Assembly (NCBI GenBank): GCA_003427395.1
Contig: BFEA01000380.1
Coordinates: forward strand, 624,803 to 651,331
Reading direction: 5' to 3'
DNA from: Chara braunii
Lineage: Eukaryota; Streptophyta; Charophyceae; Charales; Characeae
DNA: 26,529 bases
Below, in pieces: positions 16,875-26,529 of this stretch. The notes below the pieces were generated by a model, which was not told where the DNA came from, ran no database searches, and saw only the letters and a program-made list of their open reading frames with translations. Each line of letters starts with the position of its first letter. Position 1 is the first letter of the stretch. The position numbers were made by a program, and so were the translations under genes.

Positions 16875-17262
16875 TTACTCACAGTCTAGTAGCCACTGAT
16901 CCAGTACCAGCTTTGAGTCCTGCACTTTGGCCAGCTGTTCCTGGATCGCTCCTCTCTGATGTGTACTGAACACCTTCCGTCTCCAATCACTCTTGATGTT
17001 CCTCCGGATATGCAATTTCACTGAAGACTTGATGGCCTTACCCGAGAGGAACCTGCCTTCAAATACATTCTTATTCCTTGTTTCCCAGATGACAAGCATT
17101 ATGCAGGCCCTGAGTGCTTGGGCCACATACCCGCACCCTTCGTCAAGGGTGAGGTCCTCCGGAACACCACCGAACAGAATCCAGTGGTCGTCCGAGGGAA
17201 AGACCGGGCCACTGAGATGATCCCAGTGGTCTGTCCACCATGTCCAAATCCGTCGAGATAAA
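16875..17262 (-). pseudogene. LINE ORF2 C-terminus (end of zf-RVT region), segment 3
   Basis: The frame resumes at 17262 after the MITE insertion with SRRIWTWWTDHWDHLSGPV, runs through DDHWILFGG, ALRACIMLVIWETRNKNVFE and WRRKVF, and ends at LDCE plus stop. The I/VWETRNKNVFEG motif is the characteristic WxxRNxxxFE segment that follows the zinc-knuckle region in plant L1-type ORF2 proteins. This segment is intact across about 129 codons, although the rest of the element is decayed. Confidence 0.85.
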
Positions 17263-17711
17263 GGGGCTCATTCGACACTCCTCGGGCGCGTAAAGTCCCC
17301 GAGGAATTGTTCGTTCCACTTATCCTTGGGTTTGCAGTCGGAAAAAAAAAAGTGAAAACACTCCGAAGGAAATTCCTCGGGCTCCGAGGATTCCCCAGCC
17401 ATTTCTCCCTTTTGCCCAAGGGACCTCACGAGGTCCCTTGGGCAAAAGGAATCCGCGTTTCACAGAGAGGAACGGGCACACGCGTAGAGAGACATTACAA
17501 CTGAGAATCTGGATCGTGGCGGCACCCTATTGGCTGAAGGCCACATTTGTTTGTTTTTTTTTTCCTTTTTTCTTTTCTGACATCGCTCCAAGGAAACGTC
17601 CTCGGGCGACGTCCCCGAGGACAGGTGGAACGAAGGGCCCAAATTTCCTTTTGACTAAAAGGAATTTTCCTCGGGCTCCAAGGACGCCCCAAGGAGTGCC
17701 GAACGAGCCCC
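17263..17711. mobile_element. MITE, 449 bp, inserted in the LINE with AAA duplication
   Basis: GGGGCTCATTCGACACTCCT at 17263 is mirrored by AGGAGTGCCGAACGAGCCCC ending at 17711. AAA flanks both sides (17260-17262 and 17712-17714). Deleting the element plus one AAA rejoins the LINE frame exactly (WLWCPL then SRRIWTWW on the minus strand). The interior contains a perfect 19-bp-arm palindrome (17409-17448) and repeated CCTCGGG words. A 3-bp duplication suggests a Harbinger-like element, though AAA is not the usual TWA. Confidence 0.88.
17409..17448. repeat. Perfect 40-bp palindrome inside the MITE
   Basis: CTTTTGCCCAAGGGACCTC, then AC, then its exact reverse complement. It is near the middle of the 449-bp element and would form a cruciform or RNA hairpin. 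Confidence 0.95.
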
Positions 17712-19110
17712 AAAGGGCACCAGAGCCATAGATGTACTGTAGATTCAAATGGCCAACGGCACCTTGAACAGTGCATCTGAATTTTCATGCCCCTCTCAAC
17801 AAGCCACACTGCTGAGGGGGTTGCAAGCAACGAAAGCAGCCACAGTAAGGCTGCAGCTCTTGGCATTGGAAGTTTGTGAAGCTGCGCCCAGCATCTCTTG
17901 ATATTGCGGCTCACTATGGCGTCTTCAGTAGTGTTCACCTGCGTCCATCTGCTTACTGCGGCCGACATTGGTGTCCTTTCAGGAAGAAGTATTGCGCCCA
18001 TCAGCTTACTGCGGCCAGCATTGGTGTCCTTTCAGGAAGAAGTAAGTCATATCCTCCTCTTGAGCAGTAATCGGATAATCATGCGTCTTTGGGGAATTTA
18101 TCCGAACCTCTCCAGGACCACAGTTTGGGGTCCAGCCGCAGCATCCGTATTGGTGTTCCTCCTGCCCACACTGAACATGTCCATGTGCCATCATCAGCAC
18201 AGAGCAACCATACTCTGACCTGTGTCAGCGTCCCCAGCGGCCGGCTGGGGGGGGGTGGGTCTTCTTCTTCCTCCTTGTCCGTGAGAAGCTGCGCCGAAGT
18301 GGGATCCTTGTGCCACCGTTGAACCGTCCTGGAGCCATCCGTTTTCATTGCTACCAGCTTCCAAAAGGCACCAGGTTGCTCCTCCTCTGATTCCTGACAC
18401 TGCAGTTTCAACCATGTTCCCGGAGGGGGAACTCCTGCTCGGCTCAGCAGATGCGCCCACTCCGGGGGGGTAGCGGTCCTGAGTAGGACCGCTCTTTCAT
18501 CAATGTGAGCAAGCCTTCCCAACTTGTATCTGAGGTCCTCGAGCTTAACCCATTGACCTGTCAGCTCGTCCCACAAATCCGCTATGTGCAACACCCCCTT
18601 TTCCGCCCATTGCCGTCCGAATGCCTGAGTGTTACAACCCGCCGAGAAGGGGAAGCCATTTGGGTCCAGGATAAATGGGTTGTCGAAGAGAGGTTGCGAG
18701 AGCACTTCTTCTCTGGTTGTCGGGGGGATCCATTGACGTGGGCCCACCTTCCTCCAGGCCCTGAGTATGTCTTACCGAAAAGGGGAGGAGACTCACCGAT
18801 GCAAGAATGAGTCCATCATGCAACAGGTCCAAGCATTTTTACATCGTGGCAACTTCCAGTCCCGCGCCAGCAATTGTTCTGCCAGGAGAATCCAGTGATC
18901 GTCCGTTTCGCTAGAGATGACCTTGATTACCCACCTGACTAACAGAGGCTACAGAGCTGCATTTTGTTTGGCTGGGTCTAGCATACCCAATCCCCCAACC
19001 TCTCGTGGGTAACAGATTAGGTCCCTTAGATATGAAGCCCTCCTTTTTTTTGGAGAACGGCTTCCAAATAAATTTAGCTGCAACCCTTCGTAGTACGTAC
19101 CACTTTTAGC
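17712..19110 (-). pseudogene. LINE ORF2 after the RT: thumb region to zf-RVT, segment 2
   Basis: Reading down the minus strand: KWYVLRRVAAKFIWKP (about 19100), CYPREVGGLGMLDPAKQNAA (about 18990, the GGLG..D...QN.A motif that follows the RT in L1-type elements), DDHWILLAEQLLARDW (about 18890), then a 222-codon open block (18079-18747) with PLFDNPFILDPNG and GVLHIADLWDE. The zf-RVT core follows at about 17715-17900: W.QLHKLP, LVERGMKIQMHCSRC, E.TVHLWLWC. Lesions include a frameshift in the A run near 19045, a stop after QNAAL, a stop at 18832, a stop after FPKDA at about 18078, and the 53-bp duplication at 17951-18056. In the family this protein reverse-transcribes the LINE RNA at a nicked target. 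This copy cannot. Confidence 0.85.
17951..18056 (+). repeat. 53-bp tandem duplication inside the LINE
   Basis: GCTTACTGCGGCC...TTTCAGGAAGAAGTA is present at 17951 and 18004. On the minus strand it duplicates LLPERTPMxAAVS, and 53 is not a multiple of 3, so the duplication frameshifts ORF2. Confidence 0.9.
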
Positions 19111-21951
19111 ATCTGTTTTCCAAGAGCCCGAACTGGATGGGGGCCTGGAAGTGCGAAAAAGGGGGTGTGCCAAGGATTTTAGGAAAGTGGGGATGGAGTC
19201 TCAGGTTGGAATTGAGATCTCCTGTGGCAAGTTTCAGGGGTAAAAGTGCAAGAGGGCAAGTGCGGGCCATGCGCAGGTTTCAGGTTTTAGGAGCGAATAG
19301 ACCGGCTCTCAGACAGATGAAAGCTGCAGATGTCATGCAGCATAAGGCAGACGGCATGCGCAGTGTATCCCAGGGATAAGAGTCCCGACATAATCACGTT
19401 GTTAACAGATCTAGACACTCTTGCATTCTTGGAACATAATCCCCCACAACATTACCCCTTCCGTCGATCTCAAGCATGTTTCCTATGCCTTAGGCCTGAG
19501 GGATGGGAATCACCATCTCCTCTGCTTTCGCCTTTGCGGTCGGTCGCGGACTTGATGGACCAGGTGCACGCTATGGGTATCGCGCTGTCTGATCAACTGC
19601 TGTCGTCGATCGCTGCAAACTTCGGAATCATACGACGAAGGTCTCAGCAAGAGGTTGCGTACCCGTCGTTCAGACTCCGTTCGGGTTCGGCGGACGAACC
19701 CCGAGGCTCGGTACTTGCTGTCTCGCAAGCACTCAGAACAAGGGGTTCGAGGCCAATAGGGAGCGATACCGTGCCACAGAATAATAGTGAGGTAGTGGAA
19801 GGGCAGCACCACTCGCTACGGTGGGCAGTGGGTTATTAGGATGACGACCCCAGGTTCGTCGAAGACGTCGAAGACGTGGCTCGTGTGGGACTCGGGGAAT
19901 TGGGTTATGTAAGGAACAGCGTCCAATGCCCTTCCTATATCCCAATCGCACAGTGTCACACGTTCGTCTCCTCGCTAGTAAGGGAATCTCGGAGGATCGG
20001 GGCGGGGCTGAGCGAGGAAGTTCACGTTCTTTCGTTCCTAATATTTCCGATATTCCAGGTCTCGCAAACTTTCTCTGTTCACGATGCGAAACATCCTGTC
20101 AATCCGACGAAAACGCCGTCATGGCCCGCGCGCAGATCTTGCAGACATGCGTGTCGGCACCATCCCTCTCGGTCGGGCTTACGCATGCGTGCACAAGATC
20201 TTATTGCGACCAGGTGAAGGGCTGGCTCCGGATTAGCAGGAGGGGGGGGGCAAACGATGGTCGATCAACTTAATTCAAACTTCGTCACTTTCCCGTACCC
20301 ATCATTATTGCCCACCCCTCTCCTAAGGCGCATGTCTTATCCGTGCGCGACCCCTCAGTCCCTCCCGAACAGTCAATCACGAACAACCAATCACGGGTCC
20401 GTACAATCACGACTTTCGCTTACACAAATCTGCTCTACCATTACGCACGAATCCGAAGGATCCACAGAAACGACCTGCAATCCCAAGTTCCCACCAACAC
20501 ATTCGTCAAGACAACAAAATTCCTATCAGAATCATTCATGTTTAACAATGGTGAGGAATCGACAAGCGTGCGCATCTTAGATCAAAAGGAAAAACTACAT
20601 CCATTCAAACAGAGACCACTGATCTTGCAAGAAATTGAGAGTGGCAGTTGCGTTGCAAACAGAGAGTGAGGAAATACAAGCATTCATCGGACTGTCAACC
20701 ATGCAAGATCTAATAGAGTTAAGAACAAATGATGACGCACACCAAAATGTAAGATAATTCACAAAGAAAATCCAAAGTTGCCGCAACAAAATTGGCCAAG
20801 GCGGAAATCCAAAATTTATACAAGAAGGTTGAAAGAAGAAGAAACAAAAGGAAAAGACACCATCCCAACCCGTCTCCTCTCCCTCTCTCTCACTCTTTCC
20901 GTAGCGAGCAGTCTGGCACCTCGTATCAACACCCACGATACCGGCTGTCCGTCGCCGCGTATCAACGCAGACTCGCAGAGTTGTCACCCCGCTTGGTCCA
21001 AGCATGCAAGCCAGGTTCGCCCGTGCGCCACAGTCCGTCGCGGCCCCGCCCGTCAACCCCGCATACCCGACACCAGCTCGTCGGATCGCCCAACTCTCAT
21101 ACTCACTCACCTTCCAAACTTGCTCGTTAGCCGACCCTCACTGATCGCGCTAACCTCGAGATTCTTAGAGAGAGCAACTAATCGTGCTTGCGAAATTTAT
21201 AGCATCCCGCGTGCGCGATGAATTCGGGATTATGCTTAGGCAAAGGGAGAGAGGAAGTGCCTACGCCTGCATGTCCAGGCCGCGGCGCGGAGGACAGAGT
21301 CACTCTCTGCGCATCGATTCAGTCATGCAAACGCGAGAACCACTTAGAACAAAGGAGGAGGGTGTGCATGCGAAGTCAAGGCGGGAAATAAGAAAACACA
21401 AGGTCATCAAGAACAAGAAGATTACAGTTACGATTGCGCCCGTCAAAAGCTACAGTTACACACAGGATTAAGGCGCGGATGGAAATCAGAGCCCAGACCC
21501 TATCGAGGCACGGCGCATGCGAGCAAGAAGCGTCGTGCAACCAAATCGCAAGGTGCCTAAATTCCTAGTCTAAATCCTAATTGCAAAAAGGAAATTCCGA
21601 AAGAAAAAACAATTCTGAGAGCCCGTGGGAGCTCGACATTAGTTCGAATTTAAAAAAACAAAAATTCTCGCGCGTTAATCGCGCCAAAATTCCTAGTGCT
21701 CACAGCAGAACAAGAAAGGAATTATTGCAACCGTTATTTATCGCACTCACTAAGGCGCGATCACTCCATCGTTGGCGCGGGACTTTCCTGACACCGTCCC
21801 AACGAATCCAACCGAAACGAAAAAGAAGCGAGGGCATCCATGCAACTTGCCCAACCGATCCCAGCTTACGCCTGTCGCCCATCAAGGCCCTCCCGTTTCC
21901 CCACAACAGCCTCACGCAGGAAGTCGCGCGTTTACAGAAGATAGTTCGTCA
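19111..21951. other. ~2.8-kb insertion of unrecognised DNA in the LINE
   Basis: The LINE coding match stops after FGRALVTNVAL (minus strand, 21952) and resumes at KWYVLRR (about 19100), so the DNA between is foreign to the LINE. Open frames of up to 171 codons occur on both strands (for example 19330-19839 plus, 20595-21110 minus, 21581-22087 plus, the last crossing into the LINE). None has a recognisable domain. I found no LTRs, no clear TIRs and no confident duplication at the borders. It could be a non-autonomous DNA element, a Helitron or several nested insertions. Confidence 0.55.
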
Positions 21952-23518
21952 CAGTGCAACGTTCGTTACCAAGGCTCGCCCAAATAAGGATAAGTGTTTC
22001 ACTGGACCCCATATTATGAGACGTTGTACTATTATTTGTTGTAGAAGGTTATTTTGGGCATGTGCACACCGCCCAAGTGTGACCTGAACACCAAGATACC
22101 GTTCTGATGCACCGCTAACTACCCGTTTCATACCCCATTCAACCGCCAATGTGTACCCTTCCAATAGAAAGTACACAAATTTTCTCCAATTCGCTGCTGC
22201 TTCGGATAAATTGGCATATTCCACGAGGCATTCTTTCAAGGCTAGTAGGGATTCTGCGGTGTTTTCGGAAATTGCCATTGGGTCATCTGCAAGGACCTTC
22301 ACGGGACATTCCATTTGTTGGATTGACAATCCTCGAATACTTGGGTGACATCTGATCTTTGTGACAAAAACTTCTAGTTGCAGCACAAAGAGCAAGGGGG
22401 CAAGAGGACATCCCTGCCTCAGGGACCTGGTTTAACTTATGGGAAGTGACGAGGAGATGTGCCCATTGACCAACACTGGTGCTGTGGAGAAGACATATAG
22501 ACCAGATACCCAACGACGAAAGTTTGGGCCAAATTGAAGAACTTTCAAGGTGGTAAGAACATAGGCCTAGTTGACTCTATCATACACCTTCTCTAGATCT
22601 AATAGGAGGACCGCAAACGACGCAAAGTCGAGGTTTTCATGGTGAACCCATTCAAGTGCCTCAACCATTTTTACAATGTTGTCAAAAATGGATCTGTCTT
22701 TGGACAAAGGCAGCCTGATCACGGACGACTAAAGTAGGTAAGTACCTACCTAGTCTATTGGCTAACAACTTTGCTAAGATTTTGTGTGATACATTCAATA
22801 AAGAAATTGGTCTCCAGTTCCTAATTTCTACCTTGTCGCTCTTTTTTGTACATGATGGAGATAACAGCATGTGTTATGCCTTTCGAGAGCTGGCCACCAG
22901 TGAGAAAATCGTTAAAGATTTCAACTAGATGGGGGAAGAGGGACTTATCGTGCTACATATAAAACTCTACTGGTAAGCCATCTCTTCCCGGGCGATTTCC
23001 CTTTGGCCATACCTTGAATGGTTACTTCTTCTTCCTCCTGTGTGACTGGGCGGTCTAAATCCAGCCTACCACTGGGGCCTAATTTGATATTGAGGTTGTT
23101 CCACTGGTTTGAATTTTTTGAGAGATCTGTCTCCGATACTTTTCCCGGTCAACAGGATTTCAGAATGTCTTTGAAGTAAAGGGCGACGTATGCACACATG
23201 GCGTCTGATGTTGATGCGATTCTAGCTTCTGGGACGAATGGGTGATTCAGCAGTTTCATGATCTCGGCTGCCCGCTTAGGTAGCAGTCTCTGAAAAGACT
23301 CTCTGGTCATTCTGACAGAGATCACCTTGGCTGTCAGTCTCTCGGCCCATTCTTTTGATTTTGTCTGTTGGATACTATCCCATTTAGCCAGAAGTTTTGT
23401 CCTCTTCGCTGCCCACACCGACGCGGACACTAGGTGGGACTGCATGCGCTCTTCCACCCACAGTAGAGGTGGCAGTCTGCATGTTGGACCACGCCTATCA
23501 AGGTGGAACGGCACACCG
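21952..23518 (-). pseudogene. LINE ORF2 reverse transcriptase, 5'-truncated and decayed, segment 1
   Basis: On the minus strand, from 23514: a linker (LLAKWDSIQQTKSKEWAERL), then MAKGKSPG and DGLPVEFYM (about 22960-23000), then RT blocks NWRPISLLNVSHKILAKLLA (about 22800), DQAAFV, then RSIFDNIVKMVEALEW and LLDLEKVYDRV (about 22570-22680, palm motif A with its Asp), RQGCPLAPLLF (about 22400), a LADD catalytic pair within VLADDPMAIS (about 22290) and YLGV. It is an L1-type non-LTR RT. Lesions: stop TAG after EFYM (22953-22955), frameshifts within KSPGxDGL and at the A run near 22850, and stop TAG after DRVN at 22567-22569. No apurinic endonuclease domain lies upstream: the match ends at the T run 23519-23539, so the copy is 5'-truncated or cut by a second retro-insertion. 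Confidence 0.9.
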
Positions 23519-23539
23519 TTTTTTTTTTTTTTTTTTTTT
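23519..23539 (-). repeat. Poly(T) tract (poly(A) on the minus strand) abutting the LINE
   Basis: A run of 20 or more T directly borders the LINE linker. It would fit the 3' tail of a second minus-strand retro-insertion whose body lies above 23540, but no retroelement protein is visible there. Confidence 0.8.
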
Positions 23540-23580
23540 CACATGTCAGCAGCGATGGGGCCATTTAACCTTAACCTAGT

Positions 23581-24108
23581 GGGACTCGGACTTTGGGACC
23601 GGCGGAGCGTGTGAGCGGGACTAGCGGTGTCAGCGAAGTAGGAACTTGAGTGTTCTATTTTCTTTTGAGAAGTATGGTGGAAAGTCTGGAGACTATTTTG
23701 GCAAGTGACGTCATCAAATGTTGGAAGGAATAGTGTTGGACCACTTGGGACCGTTGGGGATCAGATGGGACCGCCTGGGACTATCTGGGGCTAGGTGGGA
23801 CATGAGTGGGCGGCGCAGTGACCATTGGGAGCACGTGGCACTTGTGGTTTTGACACCAGGGAGTGTTATGACTTTTTTGGAGAGCGTGGCGAGAGCGGTT
23901 TCGACAGTTGGGACCATCCGTTGCTACAGGTGGTAGTGCGGGACCACTTGGGACCAGCTAGGATGAGTTGGGACCGACACGGGACGCGATGGATTTTTTT
24001 TTAGGACGAGTGCGGCTCGCCATCTTCACGCTTGGGACTGAAGCGAGTGGGACTTGCGAGTCAAGAGTAAATTGGGACTAGCGGTTGGCCCAAGACTTAC
24101 CTCGGGAC
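23581..24108 (+). repeat. Degenerate 10-bp repeat based on TGGGAC
   Basis: GGGAC occurs about 16 times on the plus strand in ~530 bp. Between 23747 and 23808 G-triplets recur at almost exact 10-base steps (23747, 23757, 23767, 23777, 23787, 23797, 23808). Between 23940 and 23981 GGGAC again falls at 10-base steps with one gap. Other copies are more scattered. This is a decayed decamer minisatellite, not a coding region. Confidence 0.8.
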
Positions 24109-24519
24109 TGCGGTTTCTTCGTTGACACGTATATGTTACGGGCTTTCTTGAGTGCGCCACGACGAGTTTGACACCACTTCACTCAAGGTCAGTTAATTGA
24201 CTCAGGTTTCCCTTCACACCTTTGTGAACCCACACTTTGCTTGACCCTGTTCATTGAATGTTCATTGAAAAGGTAGAGGAAAGTTGTGCGTATCGTGCAT
24301 GTGAATGGAAAGGTCAGACTTTAGCATGAGATTGCACTGGTTTTCTCTTGAACTTGTTGTCTTTGCGTGTTGTGCAGGTAGGTAGAAGGATGTTATGAAG
24401 GACAAGTTTGATGGTGTCTACTTGAGAAGATGAAAAAAATTGTCTTCTTCTTACTTCTCACTCGAGAAGATAAAAACCAAGAACTCCGGATTACACTGGT
24501 TTTCTCTTGAACTTGTAGA

Positions 24520-25086
24520 CGAAGTACGACGACGATGTCGAGCCATGGAGATTAGCAGGGAACTAATTACGGTGAGCAGCGAGACTATGGGAGTGATCAA
24601 CGGAAACCGCGCGGCCACGCGGGTGTTAGGTGAGGGTATGTTCTTTTGAGCTTCACTTCGTCTCTGTCCACGTGTGTTGACTTATTCTACGTGTATTTGC
24701 ACCCTATAAGTATTGTGTATTGCACGTGTGAACTTTCCCGGAGTCAAGTTGTTGGGATAAGTGAGCATGATTTGACTTACTGAGGGAGAGAGTTTTTATG
24801 AGGGTAGTTGCCCACTTTGAAGGTGGTGACGGGTGAGGAGCAGCCGTTCTGAAGACGTGCGGAGTTTCCGGGGGACGTGACGAAGTACGACGATGATGTC
24901 GAGCCATGGAGATCAGCGGGGAACTGATTACGATGAGCAGCGAGGCTATGAGAGTGATCAACGGGAAGCGCGCGGCCACGCGGGTGTTAGGTGAGGGTAT
25001 GTTCTTTTGAGCTTCACTTCGTCTCTGTCACGCACGTGTGTCCACGTGTGCTGACTTGTTCTACGTGTGTTTGCACCCTACAAGTA
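24520..25086 (+). repeat. ~200-bp direct duplication, 361-bp offset
   Basis: ACGAAGTACGACGA through CACCCTA(T/C)AAGTA is present at 24520-24712 and 24881-25086. The second copy has a ~12-base insertion (CACGTGTGT region). The frame MEISxELITxSSExMxVIN, ending ATRVLGEGMFF and a stop, is open in both, but most differences between copies change the amino acid, so there is no sign of protein selection. CACTGGTTTTCTCTTGAACTTG also occurs twice just upstream (24335 and 24494). Confidence 0.9.
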
Positions 25087-25253
25087 CAAGAACCTGCATG
25101 TCAAGAAAGTTGCATTTATTTTGAAAAATGTTAATTCAGTTTGCACCGTAAAATGAATTTAATTGAAAGAAAGAAGAGAAGGCCAAAGAGACTTGGTCTT
25201 TTTTCTCGAGGATTTACCCTTTCTATCCCGAATGACCTTATTTACGAACACAT

Positions 25254-25426
25254 CTAAGCTACCAGAATGGCTCGCGTCCACTTGCCCGCCCGGGCCAAAA
25301 ACAAATAAAAAAATATATATATATATTTTTAATTTATATTTTTTATTTTAATTTGGTAAAGAATTTCGATGTGACCCTGGGACAAAAGTTGTTCATTTAT
25401 TTTCTACATAACATAGTTTTTTTTTC

Positions 25427-25466
<40 letters not shown>

Positions 25467-25512
25467 CGTCCGGGAAAATAGGGTGATCCGGGCGGCCCAG
25501 CTGATAGCCTAG
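25254..25512. mobile_element. CTAGGCTACCAG-family TIR element, 259 bp, mutated left end
   Basis: It begins CTAAGCTACCAGAATGGC and ends GCTGATAGCCTAG. The internal order matches 26047-26327: a CCCGGGCCAAAA block, AAATTTGGTAAAGAATTTCGATGTGACC, a long T run, then CCGGGCGGCCC. There is no coding capacity. Confidence 0.85.
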
Positions 25513-26046
25513 GTATACATGTCCAAATGATTTTCATTCTCTATCCTCTTTTACTCTTTAAATTTTCGTTTGTATGACGTTGAACGTGAAAAAAAATGAG
25601 AATAACTGACGCAAAAATAAATAATTGTGGTGAACAAGTTATCTCTTTCAAAGAAGCATCTGGGACGGGGGTTCGTTGCTTTAGGAGCCTATGAAACACC
25701 CGTGGATGCGTCCTCGAGGTCGAGCTCAGAGGGCGGTCATATTCATGTCCGCATCCACGGCTGGTCTGGGCCACACTGCAGACATGAATTTACATGAATT
25801 TTCCTAAATTAAATAATAGGTAAAAAAAAAAATAAAGAGTTGTAGGGATTTTCAAGCCCTACAAGCCCATGTTTTTGTTTTTGGAAATAGATAATTTTTT
25901 TGAATTATAAAAAATAAAAAACAGAAAAGGTGGAGAAGAGAAATAAAAATATATATGTATTTTTCGTTTTTACATTTTTTTTTTTTTTTTTTTTTATAAG
26001 GAAACAATCAAGGAATGAAAAATATATATATATATATATATATATA
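25513..26046. other. AT-rich gene-free interval
   Basis: Mostly A/T-rich DNA with a TA microsatellite at 26023-26046, into which the next TIR element has inserted. GTGGATGCG and CGCATCCAC near 25700 and 25752 form a small inverted repeat. No gene is seen. Confidence 0.5.
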
Positions 26047-26226
26047 CTAGGCTACCAGAGTGGCCCGGGGTCACTTGCCCGACCGGGCCAAAACAAAATC
26101 AAATAATAAAAATAAAATAAGTAGTTTTAAATTTTATTTTTTATTCTAAATTTGGTGAAGAATTTCGATATGACCCTGAGGCAAAAGTTGTTCAGTTTAG
26201 TTTTCTGCATTATATAGTTTTTTTAA

Positions 26227-26258
<32 letters not shown>

Positions 26259-26327
26259 GTTGGGGCCCTCCCTGGTCCTTGCACGGGCTGGCCACCGGGG
26301 ACCCGGGCAGCCCGGCTGGTAGCCTAG
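26047..26327. mobile_element. CTAGGCTACCAG-family TIR element, 281 bp, best copy
   Basis: CTAGGCTACCAG at 26047 is mirrored by CTGGTAGCCTAG ending at 26327, with further imperfect pairing (GGCCCGGGGTCAC versus GACCCGGGCAGCCC). TA repeats flank both sides, so a TA or TATA duplication cannot be distinguished from the local microsatellite. A T run of about 30 sits near the right third. Relatives are at 25254-25512 and 1510-1726. Confidence 0.88.
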
Positions 26328-26375
26328 TATATATATATATTTTTTTATATTTTTTCCTCCGGTGCCTATTAGTAT

Positions 26376-26453
26376 TTGTGTGTGGACGTGTCTGTGTGTG
26401 TGTTCGTGTGTGTGTGTGTGTGTGTGTGTTCGAATGTGTGTGTGTGTATGTGT

Positions 26454-26529
<76 letters not shown>
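26376..26529 (+). repeat. GT microsatellite running off the window
   Basis: (GT)n with occasional TC, AA and AT interruptions, becoming uninterrupted from about 26458 to the end. Its true length cannot be seen. Confidence 0.97.

Noticed and set aside
20595-21110. 171-codon minus-strand frame in the LINE insertion
   Set aside because: Composition is mixed and no motif is recognisable. A plus-strand frame of similar length overlaps it. Kept only as part of the unrecognised insertion.
19111-21951. LTR retrotransposon as the identity of the LINE insertion
   Set aside because: Compared by eye, the two ends of the interval show no long direct repeat, and no gag, protease, integrase or RNase H motif was found.
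21581-22087. 168-codon plus-strand frame
   Set aside because: It runs antisense across the LINE reverse transcriptase segment and the insertion border.
24704-24979. 91-codon minus-strand frame starting with a signal-peptide-like segment
   Set aside because: It spans only part of the direct duplication. The second copy of the repeat lacks the matching start, and no domain follows.
1-26529. CRISPR arrays, bacterial operons or prophage
   Set aside because: No direct-repeat/spacer pattern, and the window has eukaryotic features throughout.

Overview
The window looks like repeat-dense, gene-poor nuclear DNA from a green-lineage eukaryote. The evidence is U6 snRNA-like copies that match the plant-type U6 RNA, a plant-style LINE with an RT and a zf-RVT region, a tRNA-headed SINE, many small inverted-repeat DNA elements (several flanked by TAA or TTA), very long microsatellites and homopolymers, and a GT splice donor after the first exon of a superoxide dismutase with a long N-terminal targeting extension. 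A charophyte alga or early land plant fits. This is an inference from style, not a database match.

Layout. 1-1.73 kb: direct repeats, a TA-flanked inverted-repeat element (545-1398) and a truncated CTAGGCTACCAG-type element. 1.88-2.4 kb: two head-to-tail U6-like copies. 2.4-4.3 kb: short tandem repeats, hairpin elements and a 402-bp Harbinger-like MITE. 4.6-5.7 kb: CT/CA microsatellite and a 95-bp tandem duplication. 6.1-9.1 kb: foldback element, degraded U6 copies, two abutting TAA-flanked MITEs, and a 0.45-kb segmental duplication that carries a U6-like sequence twice. 9.3-13.0 kb: SINEs and a swarm of ~90-bp hairpin repeats. 13.66-13.83 kb: a long, near-perfect hairpin.

14.6-15.2 kb holds the only convincing host gene piece: exon 1 of a Fe/Mn-type superoxide dismutase on the minus strand, with a GC-rich 5' region. 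I could not identify its later exons. 15.5-16.35 kb is a TIR element whose interior happens to be open on both strands.

16.5-23.5 kb is one decayed LINE on the minus strand, traced from the A-rich tail back through the 3' UTR, zf-RVT region, thumb region and reverse transcriptase to a 5'-truncated linker. A 449-bp MITE splits it precisely at 17263-17711, about 2.8 kb of unrecognised DNA splits it at about 19.1-21.95 kb, and a 53-bp tandem duplication plus several stops and frameshifts disable it. 23.6-24.1 kb is a degenerate 10-bp GGGAC repeat. 24.5-25.1 kb is a 0.2-kb direct duplication. The window ends in two CTAGGCTACCAG TIR elements and an open-ended GT microsatellite.

No operon-like gene cooperation is visible. 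The relationships that matter are nested insertions. The most unusual feature is the repeated association of U6-derived sequence with one hairpin repeat family and with MITE ends.
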